Under the pieces are notes generated by a model. It made no database searches, had not been told where the DNA came from, and saw only the letters and a list, made by a program, of their open reading frames with translations. Below, one piece after another: positions 1 to 5,724 of a DNA stretch of 5,724 nucleotides. This stretch comes from an uncultured Bacteroidia bacterium (lineage in GTDB: Bacteria; Bacteroidota; Bacteroidia; Bacteroidales; UBA932): contig CADBUS010000075.1 of the NCBI GenBank assembly GCA_902797895.1, positions 1 through 5,724 of the forward strand. Reading direction: 5' to 3'. A program made the translations under genes and the position numbers. Within the stretch, counting starts at the first letter, position 1; each line of letters opens with the position of its first letter.

Positions 1-314
1 CCATCATCTATGGTGATACCACCTTGGTCTTGAAACTTGCAGCCCATGTTGATAAATACCCCTTCACCAACAATTGTGTTTTTTCCACAATCGGTATGGA
101 ATGGCGGAAAGAGACCTACACTTTTGGGAACTGTTCTCCCCCACAGTCTCTCCAATAGAGAATGTAACTCCTCCGGAGTATGATACTTGCTGTTGATTTC
201 TGCCGTAATTTGCAATGCCTCTTGAGAGAGTTTGTGGAACATCAAATGAAGCTCTGAACCGCCCTCAATGGGTTTGCCGGAGGCCATATAATCTCTGAAT
301 TCTTCTATTGTCAT
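1..314 (-). CDS. Sugar O-acetyltransferase, LacA/Maa type (3' part missing)
   Basis: The complement of this stretch, read from the ATG at 314-312, gives 104 uninterrupted codons before the window edge. The protein resembles maltose/galactoside O-acetyltransferases, cytoplasmic trimers that move an acetyl group from acetyl-CoA to a sugar hydroxyl. An N-terminal helical segment (about residues 20-60, with HTPEEL and RLWGR) matches the Mac-type cap. It is followed by PPFHTDCGKN (70-79) and VFINMGCKFQDQGGITI (86-102), the hallmark entry into the left-handed beta-helix of hexapeptide transferases. The family is usually about 185-200 aa, so roughly half is missing, including the catalytic His region; activity cannot be judged. 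Starting at Met10 would remove part of the first helix, so 314 is preferred. A TAACTTTG box on the same strand lies 24 nt upstream. The acceptor sugar is unknown; the family call itself is firm. Confidence 0.88.
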   Translation of the reverse strand, partial: MTIEEFRDYMASGKPIEGGSELHLMFHKLSQEALQITAEINSKYHTPEELHSLLERLWGRTVPKSVGLFPPFHTDCGKNTIVGEGVFINMGCKFQDQGGITIDD

Positions 315-338
315 ATTATCTGATATTATAAGCGAGCA

Positions 339-346
339 CAAAGTTA
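339..346 (-). promoter_or_regulatory. Candidate -7 box for the acetyltransferase gene
   Basis: On the minus strand this reads TAACTTTG, a full match to the Bacteroidota -7 consensus TAnnTTTG. It ends 24 nt before the ATG at 314, which would leave a short leader. No clear -33 TTTG is visible at the usual distance; that position falls on the opposite promoter's box. Inferred from consensus only. Confidence 0.5.
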
Positions 347-361
347 GTTAAAAATAATAGC

Positions 362-369
362 TAACTTTG
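362..369 (+). promoter_or_regulatory. Candidate -7 box for the DUF2284 gene
   Basis: TAACTTTG matches the Bacteroidota TAnnTTTG consensus and ends 20 nt before the ATG at 390. It is the mirror image of the box at 339-346. The spacing agrees with the other two candidate boxes in this window (21 and 24 nt). The -33 element is not evident. There is no Shine-Dalgarno sequence before the start, only an A/T-rich leader, as is normal in this phylum. Confidence 0.5.
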
Positions 370-389
370 GAAAATTCATTTATAAAAAA

Positions 390-938
390 ATGGTTGTAAG
401 AAAGTATGGTGAAGAGGTAGTGAAGAGCTACCTGGCAGAAATAGAGGTAGAGGAGTATCTATTGCACTATCGTGATGCAGAGAGATTTATAAAGCTCTGC
501 AAGGAGTGCAGAAATTATGGCAGGCGATATGGTTGCCCTCCTTTTGATTATGATGTTCTGCAACTGGTTAGCAGGTATGACAGAGTTAAGATTTTTGGTA
601 CTCAGCTTTTTATAAAAGATGCGCAAGTGGGTGTTAGTGAGTTAAATAGATTTATGCAGCCGGTGGTTTTGCAGCAGAATGAGATGCTATTGGAGTTAGA
701 AAAGCAGCATAATGGGTTTGCCTGTGGTTTTGTGGGGGAGTGCCCATATTGCACAGAGCCTTGCGCCCGTTTGGAAGGTAAACCCTGCAGCCATTCCGAT
801 AAGGTGCGCCCCTCTTTGGAGGCTCTTGGATTTGATATGGTTAAAACCTCTAAAGAGCTGCTTGGAGTTGAAATCAAATGGGCTACCGCCGTCCATAAGC
901 CTGATTACCTGATGCTTATCTGCGGATTGTTTTATTAA
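390..938 (+). CDS. DUF2284 putative metal-binding cysteine-rich protein
   Basis: This 182-aa protein lacks a signal peptide or membrane segment and should be cytoplasmic. It carries the pattern of the DUF2284 'predicted metal-binding protein' family. An N-terminal cluster has Cys37, Cys40 and Cys49 in the context LCKEC...RRYGCPPF. A second cluster has Cys112, Cys118, Cys121, Cys125 and Cys133 (GECPYCTEPCARLEGKPC), and a last Cys178 lies near the C-terminus in ICGLF. The CxxC and CxxCxxxC spacing suggests bound metal or an Fe-S cluster, but neither metal nor reaction is known to me, so no function is assigned. The length is in the family's usual range and the C-terminal PDYLMLICGLFY looks complete. 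The ATG at 390 is the only sensible start, 20 nt after a TAACTTTG box. The next gene begins 98 bp downstream on the same strand; co-transcription is possible but not shown. Confidence 0.85.
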   Translation: MVVRKYGEEVVKSYLAEIEVEEYLLHYRDAERFIKLCKECRNYGRRYGCPPFDYDVLQLVSRYDRVKIFGTQLFIKDAQVGVSELNRFMQPVVLQQNEMLLELEKQHNGFACGFVGECPYCTEPCARLEGKPCSHSDKVRPSLEALGFDMVKTSKELLGVEIKWATAVHKPDYLMLICGLFY

Positions 939-1036
939 CAACAGATAATTTTCCCGAGCTCATGCTTGTAAGTATTTGTCTTGTTGTTCCTTTAGGGTGT
1001 TTAAGAGATTAGTTGCATTATTTAACGCAGAGTACT

Positions 1037-1753
1037 ATGAATAAGCTTATTACAGAAATGATGGTTAGGGCGGAGCCTAAGTTGGTGGAGGGGCTCTCGC
1101 GTTTTTTCAAGACAGGGAGGGGAGAGTATGGCTATGGAGATAAGTTCTTGGGTATCAAGGTGCCTGTTACAAGAGAGGTGGTAAAGGTGTGCTGGAGGAA
1201 TATTGGCTTTGCCGAGATTGAGGAGGCTCTTGCGAGTGAGTATCACGAGATTAGATTGGCTGCGCTATTGGTTTTGATTGAGATTTTCTCTCACGCTAAA
1301 AAAGAGAAGGCTCTGCAAAAGAGTTGCGTAGATTTGTATCTTGCCAATACTGAGCATATAAATAATTGGGATTTGGTAGATCTTTCTTGTTATAAACTGC
1401 TTGGTGTTTGGCTTTTAGAGAGAGAACGCACTCTATTGTATCATCTTGCCCGCAAAGGGAAGAGTATTTGGGAGCAGCGCATTGCTATTGTAACCACAAT
1501 GGCTTTCTTAAAAAGAGGAGAACTTGATGATACTTTTGCCATTGCTGATATTCTGCTCCATCATCCTCACGATTTGATACATAAGGCAGTGGGGTGGTTG
1601 CTCAGAGAGGCCGGCAAACAAAACAAAGAGGCTTTGGTGGCCTTTTTGGAATCTCGCCATAAAAATATGCCGAGAACGATGCTCCGCTACGCGATAGAGA
1701 AATTCCCTCAGAAAGAGCGCCTTAAATATTTACTTTCTGAATCTTCCCGATAG
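1037..1753 (+). CDS. AlkD-type DNA alkylation repair glycosylase
   Basis: A 238-aa cytoplasmic protein of the DNA alkylation repair (AlkD-like, HEAT-repeat) family, which excises positively charged alkylated purines such as N3-methyladenine and N7-methylguanine from DNA. The signature NNWDLVD gives Trp111 and Asp115, matching Trp109 and Asp113 of Bacillus cereus AlkD. Arg148 (WEQRIAIV) and Trp187 (VGWLLREAGK) match Arg148 and Trp187. All key aromatic and charged residues of the active cleft are therefore present and the enzyme looks functional. The family's C-terminal pattern (MPRTMLRYAIEK) is intact and the length is typical. The frame is open back to a TTG at 1013, but the ATG at 1037 is preferred because family members begin with a similar short helix and the eight extra residues show no family likeness. 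No clear promoter was found in the 98-bp gap upstream, and no convincing terminator follows the stop. Confidence 0.9.
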   Translation: MNKLITEMMVRAEPKLVEGLSRFFKTGRGEYGYGDKFLGIKVPVTREVVKVCWRNIGFAEIEEALASEYHEIRLAALLVLIEIFSHAKKEKALQKSCVDLYLANTEHINNWDLVDLSCYKLLGVWLLERERTLLYHLARKGKSIWEQRIAIVTTMAFLKRGELDDTFAIADILLHHPHDLIHKAVGWLLREAGKQNKEALVAFLESRHKNMPRTMLRYAIEKFPQKERLKYLLSESSR

Positions 1754-1802
1754 TTTTAGAGTTATTTTTTGCTTGACGATTTAAGTGAAAATCTATTTTT
1801 AT

Positions 1803-1810
1803 TATATTTG
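1803..1810 (+). promoter_or_regulatory. Candidate -7 box for the secreted hydrolase operon
   Basis: TATATTTG fits the TAnnTTTG consensus and ends 21 nt before the ATG at 1832, matching the spacing of the two boxes at 339-369. A weak TTTA (1780-1783) sits where a -33 element could be. The box is framed by a 7-bp inverted repeat, TTTAAGT at 1780-1786 and ACTTAAA at 1815-1821. The 78 bp between 1753 and 1832 hold nothing else I can support. Confidence 0.5.
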
Positions 1811-1831
1811 TTAGACTTAAACTATTTTTTT

Positions 1832-3205
1832 ATGAAAAAGAGTCTTTTTTCTTTAGCGCTGTTACTTGCCTCATTATTGGTTAATACAGCAGCATTTGCA
1901 CAACCAAATCTTTCTGATAAGGAGCTCTATAATGCTATTTGGGCTATGGGGCAGATGTATCCCGATGGTTTTACCATTGATATTTCTACTATGCGACAGC
2001 CTACAGAGGGACTTGTTGTATCATACGCTGCTACCCAGAATAGCTTTGACCGCAAAAGCATTCCGAATGTGGTGAAGCACGCTCGTGAGCATCAGGGCTC
2101 TGTGGGTGGATGGCTCAATCCTCTAACCGGAAAATATCACTTTGACAGCAATCGTATCTTTCCGGAGGATAGCCTTGCAGCAGCTGTTCAGTTTGCTCGC
2201 GATAATGGGCAACATACTGTTTATATTGCATCTAAAGGGATAAATATTTGGACAAACTACGAACAAAAAGATATTCGTATTATTTTGGATTGCGATATGG
2301 GCTCTTCTACAGATGATCTTTTTGCTCTTATGATGCTCTATCGTTATATGGATATGAAGAGGTGCAACCTTATTGGAGTGATTGTGGATCGTATGGGGAG
2401 GGCTAATGCAGATATTGTGGATGTGATGAACAATTTCTATGGGTATCCTAATATCCCGATAGGGCTTGAAACTCAGGGTATTCCTAACCCTCACATATTT
2501 ATAACATATCACAATTTGCCATACGCTCGTTCAAGAGACGGAGTTCCTATGTTCAAGAGAACTGTGGGCGACAATGGTACATATATGGAGAGTTATAAGC
2601 TATATCGCAAGTTGCTTTCAGAGTCTCCGGACAAATCTGTTACTATTGCCTCCATTGGTTTTGTAACCTCACTTGCTCGCCTGTTGCAGTCTGGGCCGGA
2701 TGAATACTCTCCTCTGAATGGAGTGGAGCTTGTTCGCAAAAAGGTGAAGGAGATTTATGCTATGGGTGGAGTTTTTGGAGAAGCTGTTGAGCCGGACTAC
2801 AACTTTAAGGCTGCGATTGACTTCTCTCTCAAATTCTTTGAGCTTTGGCCTAAAGATGTAGATATTGTCTTCTCTCCCGGTGAGGTAGGGGATCCGCTTG
2901 ACTATCGTCCGGAGACTGTAATAGCAGATATGAACTGGACTGATCTTCACCCTATTAAGTGGACATACCAATTCCTAAATTGCGATACAGGCCAAAAGAT
3001 GTGGGATCCTCAGGCCGTAATCAACGCTGTGGAGGGCGATGACCTTTACAAACTTTCTGAGCGTGGCTGGGTTACTCTCACACCTAATGGTGAAACCATT
3101 TTCAAAGCAGATCCAAAGGGGAATGCCCGTTATCAATTCCCGGGAGATCCGGTTTGGTGTGATTTGGTACTCAAATATATTCGCACAATGGCTATACAGC
3201 ACTAA
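1832..3205 (+). CDS. Secreted nucleoside hydrolase-like protein with extra N-terminal domain, copy 1
   Basis: This 457-aa exported protein starts with a signal peptide: a Lys pair, a leucine-rich core and probable cleavage AFA|Q at 23/24. Residues about 28-135 form a domain that ordinary nucleoside hydrolases lack, with SYAATQNSF, VKHAREHQ, VGGW, TGKYHFDSNR and FPEDSLAAA. From about 147 on it follows the inosine/uridine nucleoside hydrolase fold. DCDMGSSTDDLFAL supplies Asp153, Asp155, Asp161 and Asp162 for the calcium site, SIGFVTSLARLL replaces the usual GPLTNLA motif, YAMGGVF is the MGG strand, and DYN (322-324) stands at the substrate-contact E-x-N. The C-terminal HD motif is Trp391-Asp392, so the calcium Asp is kept but the His that protonates the leaving base is missing. 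Trp here also occurs in a Bacteroidota subclade known to me. N-glycosidic hydrolysis is likely but the substrate is open. ATG 1832 is preferred over the upstream TTG at 1769 because it puts the signal peptide at the N-terminus. Confidence 0.85.
   Translation: MKKSLFSLALLLASLLVNTAAFAQPNLSDKELYNAIWAMGQMYPDGFTIDISTMRQPTEGLVVSYAATQNSFDRKSIPNVVKHAREHQGSVGGWLNPLTGKYHFDSNRIFPEDSLAAAVQFARDNGQHTVYIASKGINIWTNYEQKDIRIILDCDMGSSTDDLFALMMLYRYMDMKRCNLIGVIVDRMGRANADIVDVMNNFYGYPNIPIGLETQGIPNPHIFITYHNLPYARSRDGVPMFKRTVGDNGTYMESYKLYRKLLSESPDKSVTIASIGFVTSLARLLQSGPDEYSPLNGVELVRKKVKEIYAMGGVFGEAVEPDYNFKAAIDFSLKFFELWPKDVDIVFSPGEVGDPLDYRPETVIADMNWTDLHPIKWTYQFLNCDTGQKMWDPQAVINAVEGDDLYKLSERGWVTLTPNGETIFKADPKGNARYQFPGDPVWCDLVLKYIRTMAIQH
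2291..2358 (+). repeat. Near-identical 68-bp segment shared with 3703-3770 (copy 1)
   Basis: This covers the DNA for the calcium-binding aspartate loop and the following helix. It matches 3703-3770 at 66 of 68 positions, with mismatches only at 2320 and 2326, including most synonymous positions. The copies lie 1,412 bp apart in direct orientation. The flanking sequence diverges visibly at third codon positions. Confidence 0.8.
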
Positions 3206-3255
3206 AAGAGGAGATACTATCGGGAGTAGAATAAGGAAATAATTACGAATACTTT

Positions 3256-4620
3256 ATGAAGCGTTTAATACTTATTTGCACAGCTCTTTTGCTTTCTGTG
3301 GCAGCTTTTAGCCAGAAGGCGGTTTCTGACCAAGATTTGGAGGCTGCCATTTGGGTTATGAGCAAAAGTTATCCGGAGGGTTTTACATTTGATATAAATA
3401 CTTTACAACATCCAAAGGAGGGGTTGTATGTATCATATAAAGCAACTCAGAACCACTTCAGCCGCAAATCTTTACGCGATGTTATAAAACACGCACGCGC
3501 CCACCAGAATGTGGTTGGCGGGTGGAGGGATCCGGAGACAGGCCACTACTATTTTGATAGTAATCGCCGCTTTCCTGAAGATAGCCTTGCTGCAGCATTG
3601 GCTTTTGCCAGAGAAAATGGCCAGCGTACTGTATATGATGCCAAAAGAGATATAAATGTAAAGTCTAACTACGAGCATAAGGATATTCGTATTATCTACG
3701 ACTGCGATATGGGCTCTTCTACAGATGATCTCTTTGCCCTTATGATGCTCTATCGTTATATGGATATGAACCGCTGCACACTTTTGGGTGTTATTGTTGA
3801 CCGTATGGATAGAGCTAACGCAGATGCTGTTGATGTAATGAATAACTACTATGGTTATCCAGATATTCCTATTGGGTTAGAAAAGAAAGGAGTAAAAGAT
3901 CCGCGCATATTCATACCGTATCACAATATGGCATACGCTCGCTCTACCGATGCAGAGCCTTTGTTCAAACGCACTGTGGGAGATAGCGGCGATTATATGG
4001 ATGGTTACAAACTCTACCGCAAGCTACTTGCAAATCAGCCTGATAGCTCTGTTACAATTGCCTCGGTTGGTTTTGTTACCTGCCTTGCTCGCCTATTAGA
4101 ATCCGGTGCAGATGAGTTTTCTCCACTAAGCGGAGTGGAGCTCGTAAGGCGCAAAGTAAAAAACATCTATCTTATGGGGGGAGTTTTTGGAGACTCTTTT
4201 GAGCACGACTACAACTTTACAGCTGCCATAGACTTTTCTCTAAAGTTCTTTGAACTTTTGCCTAAGGAGATAGATATAGTATTCTCTCCGGGTGAGGTAG
4301 GCGATCCTCTTTACTATAGCGCAGAGGATATTATTGCAGATATGAATTGGACTGACTCTCACCCTATTAAATGGATTTACAAGTTCTTGAAGGAGGATAA
4401 GTTTCAGAAAATGTGGGATCCGCTTGCTGTAATAAATGCGGTTGAGGGAGATGATATATTTTATAAACTCTCTCCACGCGGATGGGTTAGCTTAACTCCA
4501 ACCGGAGAGACCATTTTTAGGGAAGACCCAAACGGCAATGCTCGTTACCAGTATCCGGGGCCAAAAGGATGGTCTGACTTTGTTTTGAAGTATATACGCC
4601 TTATGTCTGTTCAGCACTAA
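3256..4620 (+). CDS. Secreted nucleoside hydrolase-like protein with extra N-terminal domain, copy 2
   Basis: A 454-aa paralogue of the gene just upstream, alike over its full length with only small indels; it begins 50 bp after that gene's stop, so the pair most likely arose by tandem duplication and shares a transcript. The signal peptide ends at AFS|Q (19/20). The N-terminal domain (about 24-130) repeats YKATQNHF, KHARAHQ, VVGGW and FDSNRRFPEDSLAAA. The nucleoside hydrolase-like domain has DCDMGSSTDDLFAL (Asp149, Asp151, Asp157, Asp158), VGFVTCLARLL, LMGGVFGD, HDYN (318-320 for DYN) and Trp387-Asp388 in place of the usual His-Asp. Differences from copy 1 cluster in the signal peptide, the linker near 128-140, the loop near 210-250 and the C-terminus near 380-440, which could alter the substrate pocket. 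No frame damage is seen and both copies look functional. The start has no Shine-Dalgarno; AAGGAAA at 3233-3239 is too far upstream to serve. Confidence 0.85.
   Translation: MKRLILICTALLLSVAAFSQKAVSDQDLEAAIWVMSKSYPEGFTFDINTLQHPKEGLYVSYKATQNHFSRKSLRDVIKHARAHQNVVGGWRDPETGHYYFDSNRRFPEDSLAAALAFARENGQRTVYDAKRDINVKSNYEHKDIRIIYDCDMGSSTDDLFALMMLYRYMDMNRCTLLGVIVDRMDRANADAVDVMNNYYGYPDIPIGLEKKGVKDPRIFIPYHNMAYARSTDAEPLFKRTVGDSGDYMDGYKLYRKLLANQPDSSVTIASVGFVTCLARLLESGADEFSPLSGVELVRRKVKNIYLMGGVFGDSFEHDYNFTAAIDFSLKFFELLPKEIDIVFSPGEVGDPLYYSAEDIIADMNWTDSHPIKWIYKFLKEDKFQKMWDPLAVINAVEGDDIFYKLSPRGWVSLTPTGETIFREDPNGNARYQYPGPKGWSDFVLKYIRLMSVQH
3703..3770 (+). repeat. Near-identical 68-bp segment shared with 2291-2358 (copy 2)
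   Basis: Partner of the segment at 2291-2358, differing only at 3732 and 3738. It encodes the aspartate loop and the helix after it (LFALMMLYRYMDM). Strong protein constraint explains part of the identity; matching synonymous codons suggest recent duplication with selection or local gene conversion. Confidence 0.8.
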
Positions 4621-4651
4621 GCATAAATAAATAGAATTCAAAATATCGTAT

Positions 4652-5724
4652 ATGAAAAAATTAGTGGTTTTTGCTATCGCGATGCTCTGCATAATAGAGG
4701 TATCGGCACAGGAGGGTAGCACCAAAAGTTTCAAAACTGTTTTGGAGAATCCTATTTCAAGTATTAAAAATCAATCCCGCAGCGGAACTTGTTGGGCCTT
4801 TGCTACATTGGGATTCTTTGAGAGTGAGATTCTTAGACGCACCGGAAAAGAATACGATTTGTGTGAGATGTTTGTTGTGAGCAAAGACTATATGGATTGT
4901 GCTACTCACTATGTGCGTATGCACGGTTATAGCCAAATTTCAGAGGGAGGCTCTTGCGACGATGTGTTGGAGGTTATTAGAAGAGATGGTATATGTCCGG
5001 AGGATGCAATGCCTGCACCTGGCTCATTGACAGGAGATTCGTTGGCTAATTTTAAGGTATTCTTCCCTGAATTGGAGCGTATGGTAAGCAGTATAGTAAA
5101 AAAAGATGCCAAGGAGCCGAAAGCGCATTGGAGAGATAGTGTGCAATCTTTGATAGAGCGCTATTTGGGCAAAACTCCGGAGAGCTTTGTATATGAGGGC
5201 AAAACATATACTCCGCACTCTTTTGCTCAAACCCTGGGGCTTAATATGGATGATTATGTGAGCTTAACGAGCTATACTCATCATCCTTTTAATCAGTACT
5301 TTGTAATAGAGGCTCCATATAAATGGCGTCTGAAACCGAGTTACAATATTCCGATAGAGCAACTTATGGAGGTGGTGGATAAGGCTTTGGATGCAGGATA
5401 TACCATAGCTTGGGGAGGTGATGTATCGGGCAATTTCAACAGAGCCACAGGAGTTGCCGCTCTACCGGACGGAGTGGTGCCAACGCAGCAACTAAGGCAG
5501 GAGCAATGGGATAACTGGGATGCTACCTACGACCACGTAATGGTAATATATGGCAAGGCAACAGATGAGGCAGGAAAGCCATACTATCTTGTTAAAAACT
5601 CTTGGGGCAAAAGAGGTCCATTTAATGGAATCTGGTATATGTCAAGGGATTATATTGCGCTTAATACCACCTACATATTTTTAAATATCAACGCATTACC
5701 CAAAAAGCTTCGTAAGGCTGTGGG
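4652..5724 (+). CDS. Secreted C1B cysteine peptidase, bleomycin hydrolase/aminopeptidase C-like (3' end missing)
   Basis: The frame is open from the ATG at 4652 to the window edge (357 codons plus two bases). A signal peptide (MKK, hydrophobic core, cleavage VSA|Q at 19/20) marks it as exported. The papain-fold active site is complete: Gln41 and Cys47 in NQSRSGTCWAF, His295 in TYDHVMVIYG and Asn316 in VKNSWG. The long insertion between Cys and His, and motifs such as SLTSYTHHPFNQYF (204-217) and GYTIAWGGDVSG (249-260), place it with the C1B bleomycin hydrolase/aminopeptidase C group rather than with short papains. Classical members are cytoplasmic aminopeptidases; secreted versions are common in Bacteroidales, so it probably trims peptides in the periplasm or outside the cell. 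Only a short C-terminal piece should be lacking. That tail, which blocks the cleft in classical bleomycin hydrolase, cannot be assessed. It starts 31 bp after the second hydrolase gene and most likely belongs to the same operon. Confidence 0.88.
   Translation, partial: MKKLVVFAIAMLCIIEVSAQEGSTKSFKTVLENPISSIKNQSRSGTCWAFATLGFFESEILRRTGKEYDLCEMFVVSKDYMDCATHYVRMHGYSQISEGGSCDDVLEVIRRDGICPEDAMPAPGSLTGDSLANFKVFFPELERMVSSIVKKDAKEPKAHWRDSVQSLIERYLGKTPESFVYEGKTYTPHSFAQTLGLNMDDYVSLTSYTHHPFNQYFVIEAPYKWRLKPSYNIPIEQLMEVVDKALDAGYTIAWGGDVSGNFNRATGVAALPDGVVPTQQLRQEQWDNWDATYDHVMVIYGKATDEAGKPYYLVKNSWGKRGPFNGIWYMSRDYIALNTTYIFLNINALPKKLRKAV

Larger units (their letters stand above)
339..369. repeat. Inverted repeat in the divergent intergenic region
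   Basis: The arms CAAAGTTAG (339-347) and CTAACTTTG (361-369) are perfect 9-bp inverted copies around a 13-nt A/T-rich spacer. One G-T wobble plus an A-T pair could extend the stem to 11 bp. Each arm contains a complete TAACTTTG box, one facing each flanking gene. The palindrome is therefore more likely a symmetric divergent promoter, or an operator, than a terminator: no convergent gene ends here and no U-tract follows a GC-rich stem. Confidence 0.75.

Noticed and set aside
1024..1035. Match of 12 bases (AACGCAGAGTAC) to the 3' end of a common cDNA template-switching primer
   Set aside because: The preceding bases do not continue the primer, and the flanking genes are intact and in normal context. 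A chance match is likelier than an adapter or a misjoin; reads spanning 1000-1060 would settle it.
1013..1036. TTG start extending the AlkD-like protein by eight residues
   Set aside because: The extra residues resemble nothing in the family, and the ATG at 1037 gives a typical N-terminus.
939..1036. Possible promoter or terminator in the 98-bp gap before the AlkD-like gene
   Set aside because: AGTATTTG near 971-978 misses the TA of the consensus, and no GC-rich stem followed by a T-run was found. Nothing is supportable here.
1769..1831. TTG start extending the first nucleoside hydrolase-like protein by 21 residues
   Set aside because: It would bury the signal peptide behind a non-conserved segment and lies upstream of the candidate promoter box.
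2123..2512. 129-codon open frame on the minus strand inside the first hydrolase gene
   Set aside because: It has low-complexity, Ile/His-rich composition with no recognisable motif and lies antisense to a clearly conserved gene. The equivalent frame in the paralogue (3472-3678) is shorter, as expected for a shadow.
3207..3239. GA-rich Shine-Dalgarno-like stretches before the second hydrolase gene
   Set aside because: They end 16 nt or more before the ATG, too far to act, and genes in this phylum generally do not use Shine-Dalgarno pairing.
1..5724. Search by eye for tRNA, rRNA, CRISPR arrays, insertion sequences and phage genes
   Set aside because: No clover-leaf, short spaced repeats, transposase motifs or terminal repeats were seen; the window is almost fully covered by ordinary protein genes.

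Overview
The window looks like chromosomal DNA from a member of the Bacteroidota, most likely the order Bacteroidales. Three things point there. Candidate promoters carry the TAnnTTTG -7 box of this phylum, each about 20-24 nt ahead of a start codon. Start codons sit behind A/T-rich leaders without a Shine-Dalgarno sequence. All three predicted secreted proteins have a signal peptide whose likely cleavage site is followed directly by glutamine (AFA|Q, AFS|Q, VSA|Q), as in the 'Q-rule' of Bacteroidetes signal peptidase I substrates. The protein families fit a host-associated anaerobe, but the species cannot be named.

Left part (1-1753), cytoplasmic genes. The window opens inside a minus-strand sugar O-acetyltransferase of the LacA/Maa left-handed beta-helix type; only its N-terminal 104 codons are present. 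A 75-bp divergent intergenic region separates it from a plus-strand cysteine-rich DUF2284 putative metal-binding protein (390-938). That region holds an inverted repeat whose two arms are themselves back-to-back TAACTTTG boxes. An AlkD-type DNA glycosylase of HEAT-like repeats follows (true start probably 1037, end 1753), with the family's key Trp/Asp/Arg/Trp residues in place.

Right part (1754-5724), a probable operon for exported hydrolases. From a candidate promoter at 1803-1810, three plus-strand genes follow with gaps of only 50 and 31 bp. The first two are tandem paralogues (457 and 454 aa). Each has a signal peptide, an N-terminal domain of about 100 residues that I cannot name with confidence, and a divergent inosine/uridine nucleoside hydrolase (IunH-like) domain. 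The third is a secreted papain-fold cysteine peptidase of the bleomycin hydrolase/aminopeptidase C type (C1B), cut off by the window end shortly after its catalytic Asn.

How they may work together (inference): all three right-hand products should be exported to the periplasm or beyond, so the cluster may be a scavenging module that splits glycosidic bonds of nucleoside-like substrates and trims peptides. The unusual part is the duplicated fusion of the N-terminal domain with a nucleoside hydrolase-like domain in which the usual acid-catalyst His is Trp.
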